Shown piece after piece: positions 36,446 through 45,627 of a stretch of DNA of 64,000 bases. The first letter of the stretch is position 1. Every line of letters begins with the position of its first letter. The translations under genes were made by a program, and so were the position numbers. This DNA comes from Candidatus Melainabacteria bacterium (GTDB taxonomy: Bacteria; Cyanobacteriota; Vampirovibrionia; Obscuribacterales; Obscuribacteraceae), in NCBI GenBank assembly GCA_016699165.1, contig CP064963.1, forward strand, positions 3,658,001 to 3,722,000. The letters run 5' to 3'. The notes beneath the pieces were generated by a model, which ran no database searches, was not told the origin of the DNA, and saw only the letters and a list, made by a program, of their open reading frames with translations.

Positions 36446-37750
36446 ATGAAAAATCGCAAACTCCTGAATCTATTATTGAGTTCGACCATTCTTATAAGTT
36501 TTTGCGCTCAGCCAAGTCAGTCTGCTACAAAAAATAGATTGAGCCAAAATAAACAAGTATCATCTCAAGGTCCCGAGCTGGATAGAGCATATATTCAAAA
36601 AATTCTAGACAATGTCGACAAGAAGATAGTCAAAAGTATTTACAGCGAAAAATTAGCCACCGAAGTGTGGCCTAAATCGCTTGCTGAAAACAAAGAAAAA
36701 ATTCTTGCAAGCAAAACATTGGTTGAATTGCAAGAAAGAATGACAGCAGCTCTGGCTCCACTCAATTCAAGTCACCTCAATTTTGTCACCAAAAATGATC
36801 CCATGATGTTTTACTTGATGGCATTATTTGGTGATATCCAAAGAGTGAGTCGTGACTTGAAAGAAAACTATACCGGTTTTGTCACCGGTGGAGCTGGTTT
36901 TGCCCATAATCGAGTCCGTTATGTAGTCGACAATAGTCCGGCTGCCAAAGCGGGTATTTGCATTGGTGATATTATTTTGCGAGTAGATAACGAGCCTTAT
37001 TCCGGTTTGCTTAATTTTAAAGCCAAGAACAAGCAAACTATTGAAATTGAACGAGAAGGGCATAAACAGAAAGTCTCGTTGACACCAATTTTAGCTAATT
37101 ATTATGACGAGTATAATCAAGCGCTTGAGAAAAGCGCAACTATCCTGAATGAAGGTGGTAAGAAAATCGGTTATGTACATGTTTGGGGCGGTGGTGCTCC
37201 CACTCATGACTTGTTTGATATTGTCTTGAGTCACAAGCTCCACAGTGCGGATGGTCTTATTCTGGACATGCGCGACGGATATGGTGGCAATTCGCTTGAC
37301 GATTTAGACCGCTTTTTTCGCAAATCTGAAAACTATCCCGATTTTGTGGCAATCACAAGACGAGGAAAAAAGCAGGTCATACGCTATGTTTTCGATAAGC
37401 CAGTTGTGGCATTGATAAACAAAGGCAGTAGAAGCGGCAAAGAAATTCTTGCTTATACTTTGAAAAAGACCAAACGAGCTAAACTCGTGGGCGACACTAC
37501 AGGCGGTGCGGTGCTTGGCGGCAGTTTTCACTATATTGATCCTAACTGCGCATTGTACTTACCTATAATCGACGTCAAAATAGATGGCGTTCGAATAGAA
37601 GGCGTGGGCGTAGAGCCTGATGTGCACCTGGAAAACAAAGACAAGACCCAAGCCGGTTACGACAAGCAATTAAACGAAGCTAAAAGAATTTTGCTAGACG
37701 AAATTGAATCGAAGCAGACGAATCAAACGCAAGAAAAGGCTGCTGGATAA
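36446..37750 (+). CDS. S41 family C-terminal-processing-type protease, secreted, with PDZ domain
   Basis: 434 residues: signal peptide (LLLSSTILISFCAQPSQS), N-terminal helical cap, PDZ domain about 135-220 (GGAGFAHNRVRYVVDNSPAAKAGICIGDIILRVDNEP), then the S41 core: ADGLILDMRDGYGGNSLDDLDRF and VVALINKGSRSGKEILAYTLKKTKRAKLVGDTTGG. The serine in SRSGKEIL occupies the catalytic Ser position. The lysine usually found about 25 residues later is not in the normal context (GDTTGGAV), so activity is uncertain. TATAAT ends only 6 bp before the ATG, hinting at a leaderless or very short 5' end. Its 3' end overlaps the convergent GNAT gene by 28 bp. Confidence 0.85.
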   Translation: MKNRKLLNLLLSSTILISFCAQPSQSATKNRLSQNKQVSSQGPELDRAYIQKILDNVDKKIVKSIYSEKLATEVWPKSLAENKEKILASKTLVELQERMTAALAPLNSSHLNFVTKNDPMMFYLMALFGDIQRVSRDLKENYTGFVTGGAGFAHNRVRYVVDNSPAAKAGICIGDIILRVDNEPYSGLLNFKAKNKQTIEIEREGHKQKVSLTPILANYYDEYNQALEKSATILNEGGKKIGYVHVWGGGAPTHDLFDIVLSHKLHSADGLILDMRDGYGGNSLDDLDRFFRKSENYPDFVAITRRGKKQVIRYVFDKPVVALINKGSRSGKEILAYTLKKTKRAKLVGDTTGGAVLGGSFHYIDPNCALYLPIIDVKIDGVRIEGVGVEPDVHLENKDKTQAGYDKQLNEAKRILLDEIESKQTNQTQEKAAG

Positions 37751-38262
37751 ACCACTTCACCCTGGCAATTAGCTAGTGCATTGTTTGTAATTGGCATAGC
37801 CATGAAATTCTTTTCTTCGCATTTAAATGGGGCACAAACTCCAAATTGGCTTGCTTGAACAAAGCCGAATTTTGAATAATAAGAACAATCGCCTAAAACA
37901 ATAATGCCGCGATAAATATCGCCAAATTTTACTTCGGTCAAAGCTAACAGGCTATTGACCAGCTTTTTGCCCAGACCTTGATTTTGATAATCGGGATGAA
38001 CTGCAACAGGTGCAAGCGCTAACACTTCGATGCGCTCGCTGTCGGCTTTCTCAATGAATGCTGGGCTCAACATGGCATGTCCGACTATCTTGTCGTCCAC
38101 CATTGCCACCATCGAAAGCTCGGGAATAAAGGTTTTGGCTTCGCGAAGCTGCTTCACAAGCTCAACTTCGTTGTCTTGTTTAAATGCGGCCTTGATTACA
38201 GCGTGAACTTCTTCTCTTTGGGTCGGTTTTTCAGATTTGATGGATACTTGAGCTTCTGTCAT
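37723..38262 (-). CDS. GNAT family N-acetyltransferase (YhbS-like)
   Basis: 179 residues from the ATG at 38262, which has AGAGGG upstream and overlaps the stop of the preceding gene by ATGA. The acetyl-CoA site is LALAPVAVHPDYQNQGLGKKLV, matching Q/R-x-x-G-x-G/A. A GIIVLGDCSYYSKFGFVQASQFGV region is typical of YhbS-type enzymes. The substrate is unknown. It forms a coupled pair with the ABM-domain gene. Confidence 0.9.
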   Translation of the reverse strand: MTEAQVSIKSEKPTQREEVHAVIKAAFKQDNEVELVKQLREAKTFIPELSMVAMVDDKIVGHAMLSPAFIEKADSERIEVLALAPVAVHPDYQNQGLGKKLVNSLLALTEVKFGDIYRGIIVLGDCSYYSKFGFVQASQFGVCAPFKCEEKNFMAMPITNNALANCQGEVVYPAAFSCV

Positions 38263-38567
38263 TTTTCCCTCTTGAAGTTGTATTCGCGCTCTACTGTGCA
38301 AACCTGGACTTTGAATTCATCGTAGAAAAGGTCGCGCCCTTTTTTCTGCGCAATTCTGTGCTCGGGGTGTTCCTGCCAGGCACGAAGATTTTCCTGAGAG
38401 TCAAATTCTATTACAGACACCCCCTCGCCGTCACTAGCTCTGAAATTCTTGTAGCTGATGAAGCCCGGCATCGATTCTGCAAGTTCGAGCATGCGTTTAC
38501 CCAGAGGTGGATACTGGGCCTCGACCTCGTCTTTGTTGCTTAATCTTGACCTAAAAATAACTAGCAT
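38259..38567 (-). CDS. Antibiotic-biosynthesis-monooxygenase (ABM) domain protein
   Basis: 102 residues with a dimeric ferredoxin-like alpha-beta fold: VIFRSRLSNKDEVEAQYPPLGKRMLELAESMPGFISYKNFRASDGEGVSVIEFDSQENLRAWQEHPEHRIAQKKGRDLFYDEFKVQVC, the typical ABM pattern (F-x-R arm, MPGF, W-x-x-HP-x-H). Members range from quinol monooxygenases to heme-degrading IsdG types and plain dimer scaffolds. Cofactor and substrate are unknown. It lies between tyrS (9-bp gap) and the GNAT gene, so the three form an operon. Confidence 0.9.
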   Translation of the reverse strand: MLVIFRSRLSNKDEVEAQYPPLGKRMLELAESMPGFISYKNFRASDGEGVSVIEFDSQENLRAWQEHPEHRIAQKKGRDLFYDEFKVQVCTVEREYNFKREK

Positions 38568-38576
38568 TGAGGTGAC

Positions 38577-39815
38577 CTACTTCGAAATAAGTTTTACAAA
38601 GCGTCTGCGACCAGCTTGAAGCACTACCGATTCTCCTGCGCCAAGAGTTATTTCCTGGTTAGGGTCTTTTGCTTGTTCTCCGTCTAATCTAACACCGCCA
38701 TCGGCAACAAGTCTTTTGGCAGCACCCGAGCCTGTGGCTAAGCCGGTTTCGACTAACGCCTTAAACAAAAGTATGGGCGAGTCAATTTTGTGTTCTTCAA
38801 TATCAGTTGGGATTTGGCGCTCGCTGTGCACTGTTTGCCAGTCGTCCAATGCTTTTTGCGCTTCATCTTCGCCATGATATTGTCTGACTATTTGAGCTGC
38901 AAGACGGCGTTTTGCTTCCATCGGATTTACACCAGCGTCAAGCGATTTCTTTATTTCGTCAATCTCAGTGCCAGTTAGAGTGGAAGTTAGCTCATAATAT
39001 TTGATTATGAAGTTATCTGGAATGCGCATCACTTTGCCAAACATGTCTTTGGGATCTTCTTTAAGACCTACATAGTTGTCGTACGACTTAGACATTTTCT
39101 TGACGCCGTCTGTGCCTTCAAGCAATGGCAATAAGCACGCAACTTGAGTGCCCATGCCGTAATAGCCTTGCAGTTCGCGACCTTGCAAAATATTGAATCT
39201 TTGATCAGTTCCGCCAAGTTCGACGTCGGCTTTGATTGCCACTGAATCATAGCCCTGCATGATTGGGTAAAACAATTCGTGCATTGAGACTGGCTGTTGA
39301 TTTTCGATACGCGAGCCAAAAGCTTCTTTTTGCAACATCTGATTGACTGTCACTTTGCTTGCAAGTCCAAGCAAGTCTTTGAAGGTGAGCGGTGCAAGCC
39401 AGTCGGCGTTGTTTACTACTTCTGTTTTCGAAATATCGAGAATGGCGCCCATCTGCTCTATATAAGTCTTTGCGTATTCTTCGACCGCTTCGCGTGTGAG
39501 TTGAGGGCGAGTGGCGTTGCGTCCAGAAGGATCGCCAATTTGGGCCGTGAAGCCACCAATAATCAAAACAACCTGGTGACCATATTCTTGAAAGCGACGC
39601 AGTTTGCGAAAAACAACCGAATGACCCAGGTGCAAATCAGACGAAGTAGGGTCGATACCAAGCTTGGCGCGCAGAACGCGACCTTCAGCCCGCACTTCCA
39701 TTATTTTTTCAGCCAGTCCCCGAGCGCCATTTGGCAGAATTTCTGCTCCACGGCTCAGCTCTTGTGCTTCTGCCATCACATCGGCAGGAATTTCTTTTTT
39801 TGTTTCTGTGGTCAT
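38577..39815 (-). CDS. tyrS: Tyrosyl-tRNA synthetase
   Basis: 412 residues. Class Ic core: GIDPTSSDLHLGHSVVFRKLRRFQEYG (HLGH at 62-65) and KKMSKSYDN near residue 236, then an alpha-helical region and a C-terminal S4 RNA-binding domain (TGLATGSGAAKRLVADGGVRLDGEQA). The spacing and IIGGFTAQIGDPSGR are typical of the TyrZ-like branch. It loads tyrosine on tRNA-Tyr. Divergent from leuS with about 170 bp between. Confidence 0.98.
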   Translation of the reverse strand: MTTETKKEIPADVMAEAQELSRGAEILPNGARGLAEKIMEVRAEGRVLRAKLGIDPTSSDLHLGHSVVFRKLRRFQEYGHQVVLIIGGFTAQIGDPSGRNATRPQLTREAVEEYAKTYIEQMGAILDISKTEVVNNADWLAPLTFKDLLGLASKVTVNQMLQKEAFGSRIENQQPVSMHELFYPIMQGYDSVAIKADVELGGTDQRFNILQGRELQGYYGMGTQVACLLPLLEGTDGVKKMSKSYDNYVGLKEDPKDMFGKVMRIPDNFIIKYYELTSTLTGTEIDEIKKSLDAGVNPMEAKRRLAAQIVRQYHGEDEAQKALDDWQTVHSERQIPTDIEEHKIDSPILLFKALVETGLATGSGAAKRLVADGGVRLDGEQAKDPNQEITLGAGESVVLQAGRRRFVKLISK

Positions 39816-39988
39816 AGTATTTGTTTCTTCGTGTCTTGGTGACTGAATCAGGTCTTGTCTAGTATAAAGGCTCAGCCAGTAAGCGCCAAAAGTCTTGCAG
39901 GCGGCGCTCCACGATTCTTTGCATTTGCTTGTTCAAAGTCACCCAGCTGCATATTATTGAATGTCTATAGATCAGTCGAGGACATGAC

Positions 39989-42595
39989 ATGGCGGGCAGG
40001 CAATACTTACCCACTGAAATTGAAGAAAAGTGGCAGGAGCGCTGGGAAGGGCTTGGCATTTACAAAGCCCAGGACAAAAGCGACAAGCCCAAATATTATT
40101 CGCTTGTTATGTTTCCTTACCCGTCGGGCGACCTGCACATGGGTCACATGCGGGTTTATACAATATCTGATGTAATCTCGCGCCAGAAGCGCATGCAGGG
40201 CTATAACGTGCTCAATCCAATGGGGTGGGACGCATTTGGTCTGCCAGCTGAAAACGCAGCTATATCGCGCAATTTGCACCCAGGCAACTGGACTCGCGAC
40301 AATATCAAATTTATGCGCGACGACCAGTTGAAAAAACTCGGCACAAGTTATGACTGGCAGCGCGAAGTGACAACATGCGACCCGAGTTATTATCACTGGA
40401 CTCAGTGGCTTTTCTTGCAGTTTTATAAGAAAGGTCTTGCCGTGCGCAAAGAAGCGCCGGTTAACTGGTGTCCTGAGTGCGAGACCGTGCTTGCAAACGA
40501 GCAGGTCGAAGACGGAATGTGCTGGCGTCATGGTGAGACTCGCGTTGAGCAGAAGCTCATGAGTCAATGGTTTTTGAAGATTACAAACTATTCTGAAGAG
40601 CTGCTTCAAGATTTAGATAAGCTCGATGGCTGGGCTGAGCGCGTCAAAGTAATGCAACGTAATTGGATCGGTAAATCAACCGGTGCCACTTTGCTTTTCA
40701 CCGTAGAGAGCAAACCCAATATACAAATTGAAGTGTTCACCACTCGCCCTGATACTGTATATGGTGTCAGTTATTTAGTGCTTGCACCTGAGCATCCATT
40801 AGTAGATGAGCTTTGTACGCCTGAAAATTTAGAGGCTGTCAAAAAATACAGAGAAGAAGCAAGCCACAAAACAGAGCTTGATAGATCGTCTGAAAAAACT
40901 AAGACTGGCGTTCCGCTTGGAACTCATGTGCTTAATCCGTTTAACGGAGACTTAGTGCCGCTCTATATTGCCGACTATGTTTTGATGAATTATGGAACCG
41001 GTGCGGTCATGGGTGTTCCAGCTCATGACGAACGTGATTTTGCTTTTGCTAAATCGAAAAATTTGCCCATAGTTGAAGTAATTACACCAGATGGCAAATC
41101 GCAAGGCGAATTGAAAGAGGCTTACACAGCCACTGGAGTGATGATTAACTCGGGACAATTTGATGGTCAGCCAAGCGATAAAGCCAAGGAAAATATGATT
41201 GCCTGGGCTGCAGATAACGGCTATGGCAAAAAGAAAGTCAATTATCGTTTGCGCGATTGGCTCATTTCGCGCCAGAGATATTGGGGCTGTCCTATTCCGC
41301 TTGTATTTTGTCCAGATTGCGGACCTACCCCAGTAGATGAAAAAGACTTGCCTGTAGTTTTGCCAGTAGAAGAAGTGAAGTTTACAGGTAAAGGCGGATC
41401 GCCGCTTACCAAGCTCGATTCGTTCTTAAATGCAAACTGTCCTAAGTGTCAAAAAGTTGGTCGTCGCGAAACTGATACCATGGATACATTTATTTGTTCG
41501 TCCTGGTATTTCTTGCGCTACACCGATGCCAATAATCCTAAAGAAGCGTTCTCCAAAGAAAACGTCAATTACTGGATGCCTGTCGATCAGTATGTCGGCG
41601 GCATCGAGCATGCAATTTTGCACTTGCTTTATTCGCGATTTTTTGTGAAAGCGCTCAAAGACATAGGTCTTGTAAATTGCGACGAGCCCTTTATGAATCT
41701 GCTTTCGCAAGGCATGGTCACTAAATATTCGGAGAAATCTGGACGCATTGAAAAAATGTCCAAGTCGCGCGGAAACGTTGTTGGCACGCTTGATTTCTTT
41801 AATAAGTATGGTGCCGACTCGGCTCGTTTGTTCACCTTATTTGCAGCTCCACCCGAGCAAGAATTAGAGTGGTCGGAAGAAGGCGCTGTTGGTCAGTATC
41901 GTTTTCTCACACGTGTATGGAGAATCGTGGAAGACTTGCTCGAGCACAAATCTTTAGATGTGTTCGAAGGTGACGCACTGCCAGATTCTATTCATGACGG
42001 ACTTGATGCCACAAGCAAAAAGTTTCACAAATTAGTGCACAAAACCATAAAAGCCGTTACGACTGATATGGCTCAAGACAGACAGGTCTTCAATACGGCT
42101 ATTGCGCGCTTAATGGAGATGGTAAATGGCGTTTATGAATATTGTCGTTATCTAACCACTGCCACCAAAAATGGTGACAATGGAATTGTTTCGACTGCAG
42201 ATAATCTCGCTCCGCAAAGAGAAAAAATATCAAACGAACAAGTGCAACTTCTTTCTTTTGCAGTGAAAAGTTTGCTTCTCGTGCTTGCACCAATGGCGCC
42301 ACACATAACCGAGGAGTTGTGGAGCAAAATTGGATACAACAAGAAAGAAGGCGACTCAATTCACGTATATACCTGGCCTAAATACATCGACGCATTGACT
42401 ACAGATGATGAAATTGAGCTTGTGATGCAGGTCAACGGCAAAATAGTGAATAAAACAACTATTGCTCGCGGAATGAGTAAAGAAGATCTTGAGTCACTTG
42501 CCATGAAAGACGACAAAATGGTCCAAAAAATTGACGGAAAATCTATCCGCAAGGTAATTGTTGTTCCTGACAAGCTCATAAATATAGTTGTTTGA
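39989..42595 (+). CDS. leuS: Leucyl-tRNA synthetase
   Basis: 868 residues, normal length. Signatures: MFPYPSGDLHMGHMRVYTISD (HMGH at 50-53); a zinc-domain-type segment (VNWCPECETVLANEQV); an editing CP1 domain (TTRPDTVYGVSYLVLAPEHP with the T-rich site and GVPAHDERDFAFA); LVFCPDCG; and the KMSKSRGNVV loop near 590, followed by an anticodon-binding helical domain and C-terminal extension. It both charges and proofreads tRNA-Leu. Confidence 0.98.
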   Translation: MAGRQYLPTEIEEKWQERWEGLGIYKAQDKSDKPKYYSLVMFPYPSGDLHMGHMRVYTISDVISRQKRMQGYNVLNPMGWDAFGLPAENAAISRNLHPGNWTRDNIKFMRDDQLKKLGTSYDWQREVTTCDPSYYHWTQWLFLQFYKKGLAVRKEAPVNWCPECETVLANEQVEDGMCWRHGETRVEQKLMSQWFLKITNYSEELLQDLDKLDGWAERVKVMQRNWIGKSTGATLLFTVESKPNIQIEVFTTRPDTVYGVSYLVLAPEHPLVDELCTPENLEAVKKYREEASHKTELDRSSEKTKTGVPLGTHVLNPFNGDLVPLYIADYVLMNYGTGAVMGVPAHDERDFAFAKSKNLPIVEVITPDGKSQGELKEAYTATGVMINSGQFDGQPSDKAKENMIAWAADNGYGKKKVNYRLRDWLISRQRYWGCPIPLVFCPDCGPTPVDEKDLPVVLPVEEVKFTGKGGSPLTKLDSFLNANCPKCQKVGRRETDTMDTFICSSWYFLRYTDANNPKEAFSKENVNYWMPVDQYVGGIEHAILHLLYSRFFVKALKDIGLVNCDEPFMNLLSQGMVTKYSEKSGRIEKMSKSRGNVVGTLDFFNKYGADSARLFTLFAAPPEQELEWSEEGAVGQYRFLTRVWRIVEDLLEHKSLDVFEGDALPDSIHDGLDATSKKFHKLVHKTIKAVTTDMAQDRQVFNTAIARLMEMVNGVYEYCRYLTTATKNGDNGIVSTADNLAPQREKISNEQVQLLSFAVKSLLLVLAPMAPHITEELWSKIGYNKKEGDSIHVYTWPKYIDALTTDDEIELVMQVNGKIVNKTTIARGMSKEDLESLAMKDDKMVQKIDGKSIRKVIVVPDKLINIVV

Positions 42596-42654
42596 TTCCG
42601 CACTGGGCTGTCCTGAATGTAGAATAGGTAGTAGTTCCTAGGAAAAAACTGCCA

Positions 42655-42813
42655 ATGTCATATTCAGCGCCGGTCAAAGTAGAAATTGAAACCCAGGGCA
42701 GTATTCCCTGGATCACGATTATGTTAATTTTCGGCTTTGTCATCGTCTACGCCATGATGAGCCAGACTCGACTTGAAGCCTGGACCCCCATATGGGCGCG
42801 GTCAGTTGGATGA
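42655..42813 (+). CDS. N-terminal part of a frameshifted rhomboid-like gene (52 aa)
   Basis: A short frame, ATG 42655 to TGA 42813, encoding MSYSAPVKVEIETQGSIPW followed by one membrane helix (ITIMLIFGFVIVYAMM), matching the first helix and P-W-V-T-x-L start of rhomboid proteins. The next frame, starting at 42792, supplies the rest. The two overlap and differ by one base; the join is at CCCCC near 42785-42789, where a sixth C would restore WTPHMGAVSWM. It is probably one gene rather than a separate peptide. Confidence 0.65.
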   Translation: MSYSAPVKVEIETQGSIPWITIMLIFGFVIVYAMMSQTRLEAWTPIWARSVG

Positions 42814-43574
42814 AAACCAACAGTTTCCAGGTCGTGAACATCTATAAGTTTTTCTCAAATGGCGACTGGGCGCGTTTAGCCATGCAGCTACCTTGCGCAT
42901 CGCTTGCGGCTTTTGCCACCTGGCAGCTGGGTTTTAATATGTTCTTTATTTGGGTGTTTGGTACCAAAGTCGAACAAAAGCTTGGACCAGCTTATATAGG
43001 ATTGTTGCTTGCAGGGATTTATTTGCCCTGGGCGATAGTTCAATTCGACCGCTTTCCAAAATATGACGATACTTATTATTATGGTTCGCTTTATGTTATT
43101 GCCACGGTCATCGGCGCCGGGATGCTTTTTCCAAAACGCAAGGAAATTAACACTCAATGGGTTAAAAGTGCCAGGGGTGAGATTTTCAACCGTCAGCAAA
43201 ACCAGGATCCTACACGCAAATACGGCAAGCGCGATTTGACCCAGCTCTGGCTGATTTCTTTTATCGCCTACCAGGTCGGTTGCTACTTTTATAGTATTAA
43301 GCTCACCCCAGGCTTCATGACCTTCCATCTGGGAGCGCTTATTTTCTCTTGCATCTTTGGCTATGCCATGGCTTGGTTTTTAGTCTGGAGCGCCACTGGC
43401 GACTTTCAAGACGGCGCCCTCAAACTTATGTGTATTAGGCGTTACAATGCCGTTCTCAAATTAGATGTAGGTCATGATGCCGCAGTTAAGGAGACAGCGC
43501 GATCTCTAGCTCTGCCTGAAGAAAGAGTGAAAGAGTGGGTAGCAAGACAACGCGGCAAGATGAAAATAACCTAG
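42792..43574 (+). CDS. Rhomboid-like membrane protein (pseudoprotease), main part
   Basis: 260 residues in the called frame. NIYKFFSNGDWARLAMQLPCASLAAFATWQLGFNMFFIWVFGTKVEQKLGPAYIGLLLAG is the rhomboid loop 1/helix 2-3 region. The catalytic Ser motif GxSG is replaced (YYYGSLYVIATVIGAG, Leu in the Ser place) while the His helix is recognisable (FMTFHLGALIFSCIFGYAM). It is therefore expected to be inactive, like iRhoms. A C-terminal cytosolic tail of about 60 residues ends in EERVKEWVARQRGKMKIT. The first helix is encoded in the frame at 42655 and an apparent one-base loss splits the gene. Confidence 0.78.
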   Translation: MGAVSWMKTNSFQVVNIYKFFSNGDWARLAMQLPCASLAAFATWQLGFNMFFIWVFGTKVEQKLGPAYIGLLLAGIYLPWAIVQFDRFPKYDDTYYYGSLYVIATVIGAGMLFPKRKEINTQWVKSARGEIFNRQQNQDPTRKYGKRDLTQLWLISFIAYQVGCYFYSIKLTPGFMTFHLGALIFSCIFGYAMAWFLVWSATGDFQDGALKLMCIRRYNAVLKLDVGHDAAVKETARSLALPEERVKEWVARQRGKMKIT

Positions 43575-43640
43575 TTCTTGACTAGTGGCTAGAGGTGATA
43601 ATATAGCCTCTCAAGCTAGAAAGACAGGTATCTAAAAGTC

Positions 43641-45611
43641 GTGCCAGTAATTGAAGCCAATCAAGTACAAAGTGGCGAAAGCAAGAGCAAAACAGGTGAT
43701 GCGCAATTAGCGTCTCGCTTGGCGGACTCGTCCAATTATGATGCACTACGTGCAAGCGACCCTGGACTCAAGCGCTATTTCAGCCTGGGGAGAGTGGGAC
43801 AACTTGTAATTGACGCTTGTGCCGTCGCTGTTTCTGTGGCGATGGCTTTTGTTATTCGTTTCGACGGGCATATCGAGCCAGATTATTTAACTCAATTTTC
43901 GCTCGTTGCTCCAGTCTGGATCGGCATGCAGCTTACATTCAACTGGATCTTTGGTGTTTATAGAAGATTGTGGCGTTACACAGGTCTTACTGAAATCGTC
44001 GAGCTAGCTTGTGCTGTTGGAGTTACGTCATTGATTGTGCTCACAGCAAGAGTGGCTGGAGTATTAGTTGTATCGCATCATCATTTGTCGCTTGGAATTA
44101 TTTTTATTCACTCCGGACTGACTTTCCTCGCCCTATGCGCTCCGCGTGTTTATCGCAGACTAGCTACAGAACACCAGCAAAGACGCCACTGGCGCCAACC
44201 CACAAGACGTCGCGCTCTTTTAGTTGGAGCAGGTGATGCCGGACAAATGGTGCTCAAAGAAATGGAGCATCGCTCCGACCTTGGCGTAGACGTTGTTGGT
44301 TTAATAGACGACGACCCGGATAAATTCAAAAAGCGTATTGGCTCGCTCACCGTCTTTGGTGGCACATCCGCTTTGCCCAATTTGATTGAAAACTTGAGCG
44401 TTGACCAGGTCATCATCGCCATGCCCTCTGCTCCTGCAGGAGAGATAAGGCGTATAGTCGAGATTTGTCGCAATGCCGAAGTTGAGACTCGCATTTTGCC
44501 TGGCTTGTTTGAATTAATTGGTGGACGCGTGAGTGTTAGCCAATTGCGCGAAGTCTCGCTTGAAGACTTGCTTGGACGCGAACCAGTAAAATTAGACAGC
44601 GAAGCAATTGCCGATTATATAACTGGACGCAGTGTGCTCGTCACTGGGGCTGGTGGCTCGATTGGCAGTGAGCTTTGTCGTCAAATAATTAGATTCAGCC
44701 CTGCCCGCCTGGTGCTTGTTGGCAAAGGCGAGAATTCAATTTTTGGAATTCAGCAAGAATTGCAAACACGCGGTTATGCAGTTGACTCCATTATTGCCGA
44801 CGTGCGCGACGAAAATCGCATGCGCGCCATATTTGAGCAATTCCAACCAGAAGTGGTTTTCCACGCTGCCGCTCACAAACACGTACCTCTTATGGAAGCA
44901 AACGTGGCTGAGGCGATTGCAAACAACGTTTTTGGCACTAGAGTAATTGCGCAATTGAGCGACTCTTATGGTATCGAAACTTTTGTTCTGGTATCAAGCG
45001 ACAAAGCGGTCAACCCCACTTCTGTAATGGGTACGACTAAACGTTGTGCCGAACTTGTAGTTCAGGACATTGCCACCAGATCTAAAACCAAATTTGTAGC
45101 TGTCCGTTTTGGAAACGTGCTTGCAAGCCGCGGTTCGGTCATTCCACTCTGGCGTCAACAAATCGCTCAAGGTGGACCGGTCACAGTCACTCACCCTGAT
45201 GCCACTCGTTATTTCATGCTTATTCCAGAAGCAGTGCAGCTTATTTTAGAGGCTGGTGCACTTGGAAAAGGCGGTGAGATATTTGTGCTCGACATGGGAC
45301 AACCAGTCAAAATTCTGGATCTTGCAAATGACTTAATTAGACTGTCTGGGCTTCGACCAGAAACTGATATCAAAATCGAATTTGTTGGTTTGCGACCTGG
45401 TGAAAAATTATACGAAGAACTGCTCATGGCTGAAGAAGGTCTTGCCAAGACACATTACGCCAAAATCTTTGTTGGACAACCACAATCTATCGACAGCAAG
45501 AAGTTAGCCGACACTTTATCGAAAGTAAAAGAAGACATACTGACCAAGCCAGCGCCCGTGCTCAAAGAAGAAATCACGTCGCTTATAAACAACTGCTACT
45601 CGAATCGCTAA
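43641..45611 (+). CDS. NDP-sugar 4,6-dehydratase, membrane-anchored (PglF/WbpM/CapD type)
   Basis: 656 residues. Four N-terminal membrane helices (about 50-165) are followed by a CoA-binding-like Rossmann domain (RALLVGAGDAGQMVLKEM) and a C-terminal short-chain dehydrogenase domain with TGAGGSIGSELCRQI. The active-site stretch SSDKAVNPTSVMGTTKR has Met in place of the usual Tyr, the known hallmark of this large-subfamily dehydratase. It makes UDP-4-keto-6-deoxy-sugar, the first step to bacillosamine or FucNAc/QuiNAc glycans. It lies 16 bp upstream of larE. Confidence 0.94.
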   Translation: MPVIEANQVQSGESKSKTGDAQLASRLADSSNYDALRASDPGLKRYFSLGRVGQLVIDACAVAVSVAMAFVIRFDGHIEPDYLTQFSLVAPVWIGMQLTFNWIFGVYRRLWRYTGLTEIVELACAVGVTSLIVLTARVAGVLVVSHHHLSLGIIFIHSGLTFLALCAPRVYRRLATEHQQRRHWRQPTRRRALLVGAGDAGQMVLKEMEHRSDLGVDVVGLIDDDPDKFKKRIGSLTVFGGTSALPNLIENLSVDQVIIAMPSAPAGEIRRIVEICRNAEVETRILPGLFELIGGRVSVSQLREVSLEDLLGREPVKLDSEAIADYITGRSVLVTGAGGSIGSELCRQIIRFSPARLVLVGKGENSIFGIQQELQTRGYAVDSIIADVRDENRMRAIFEQFQPEVVFHAAAHKHVPLMEANVAEAIANNVFGTRVIAQLSDSYGIETFVLVSSDKAVNPTSVMGTTKRCAELVVQDIATRSKTKFVAVRFGNVLASRGSVIPLWRQQIAQGGPVTVTHPDATRYFMLIPEAVQLILEAGALGKGGEIFVLDMGQPVKILDLANDLIRLSGLRPETDIKIEFVGLRPGEKLYEELLMAEEGLAKTHYAKIFVGQPQSIDSKKLADTLSKVKEDILTKPAPVLKEEITSLINNCYSNR

Positions 45612-45627
45612 GTAGTTAGATACAGAG

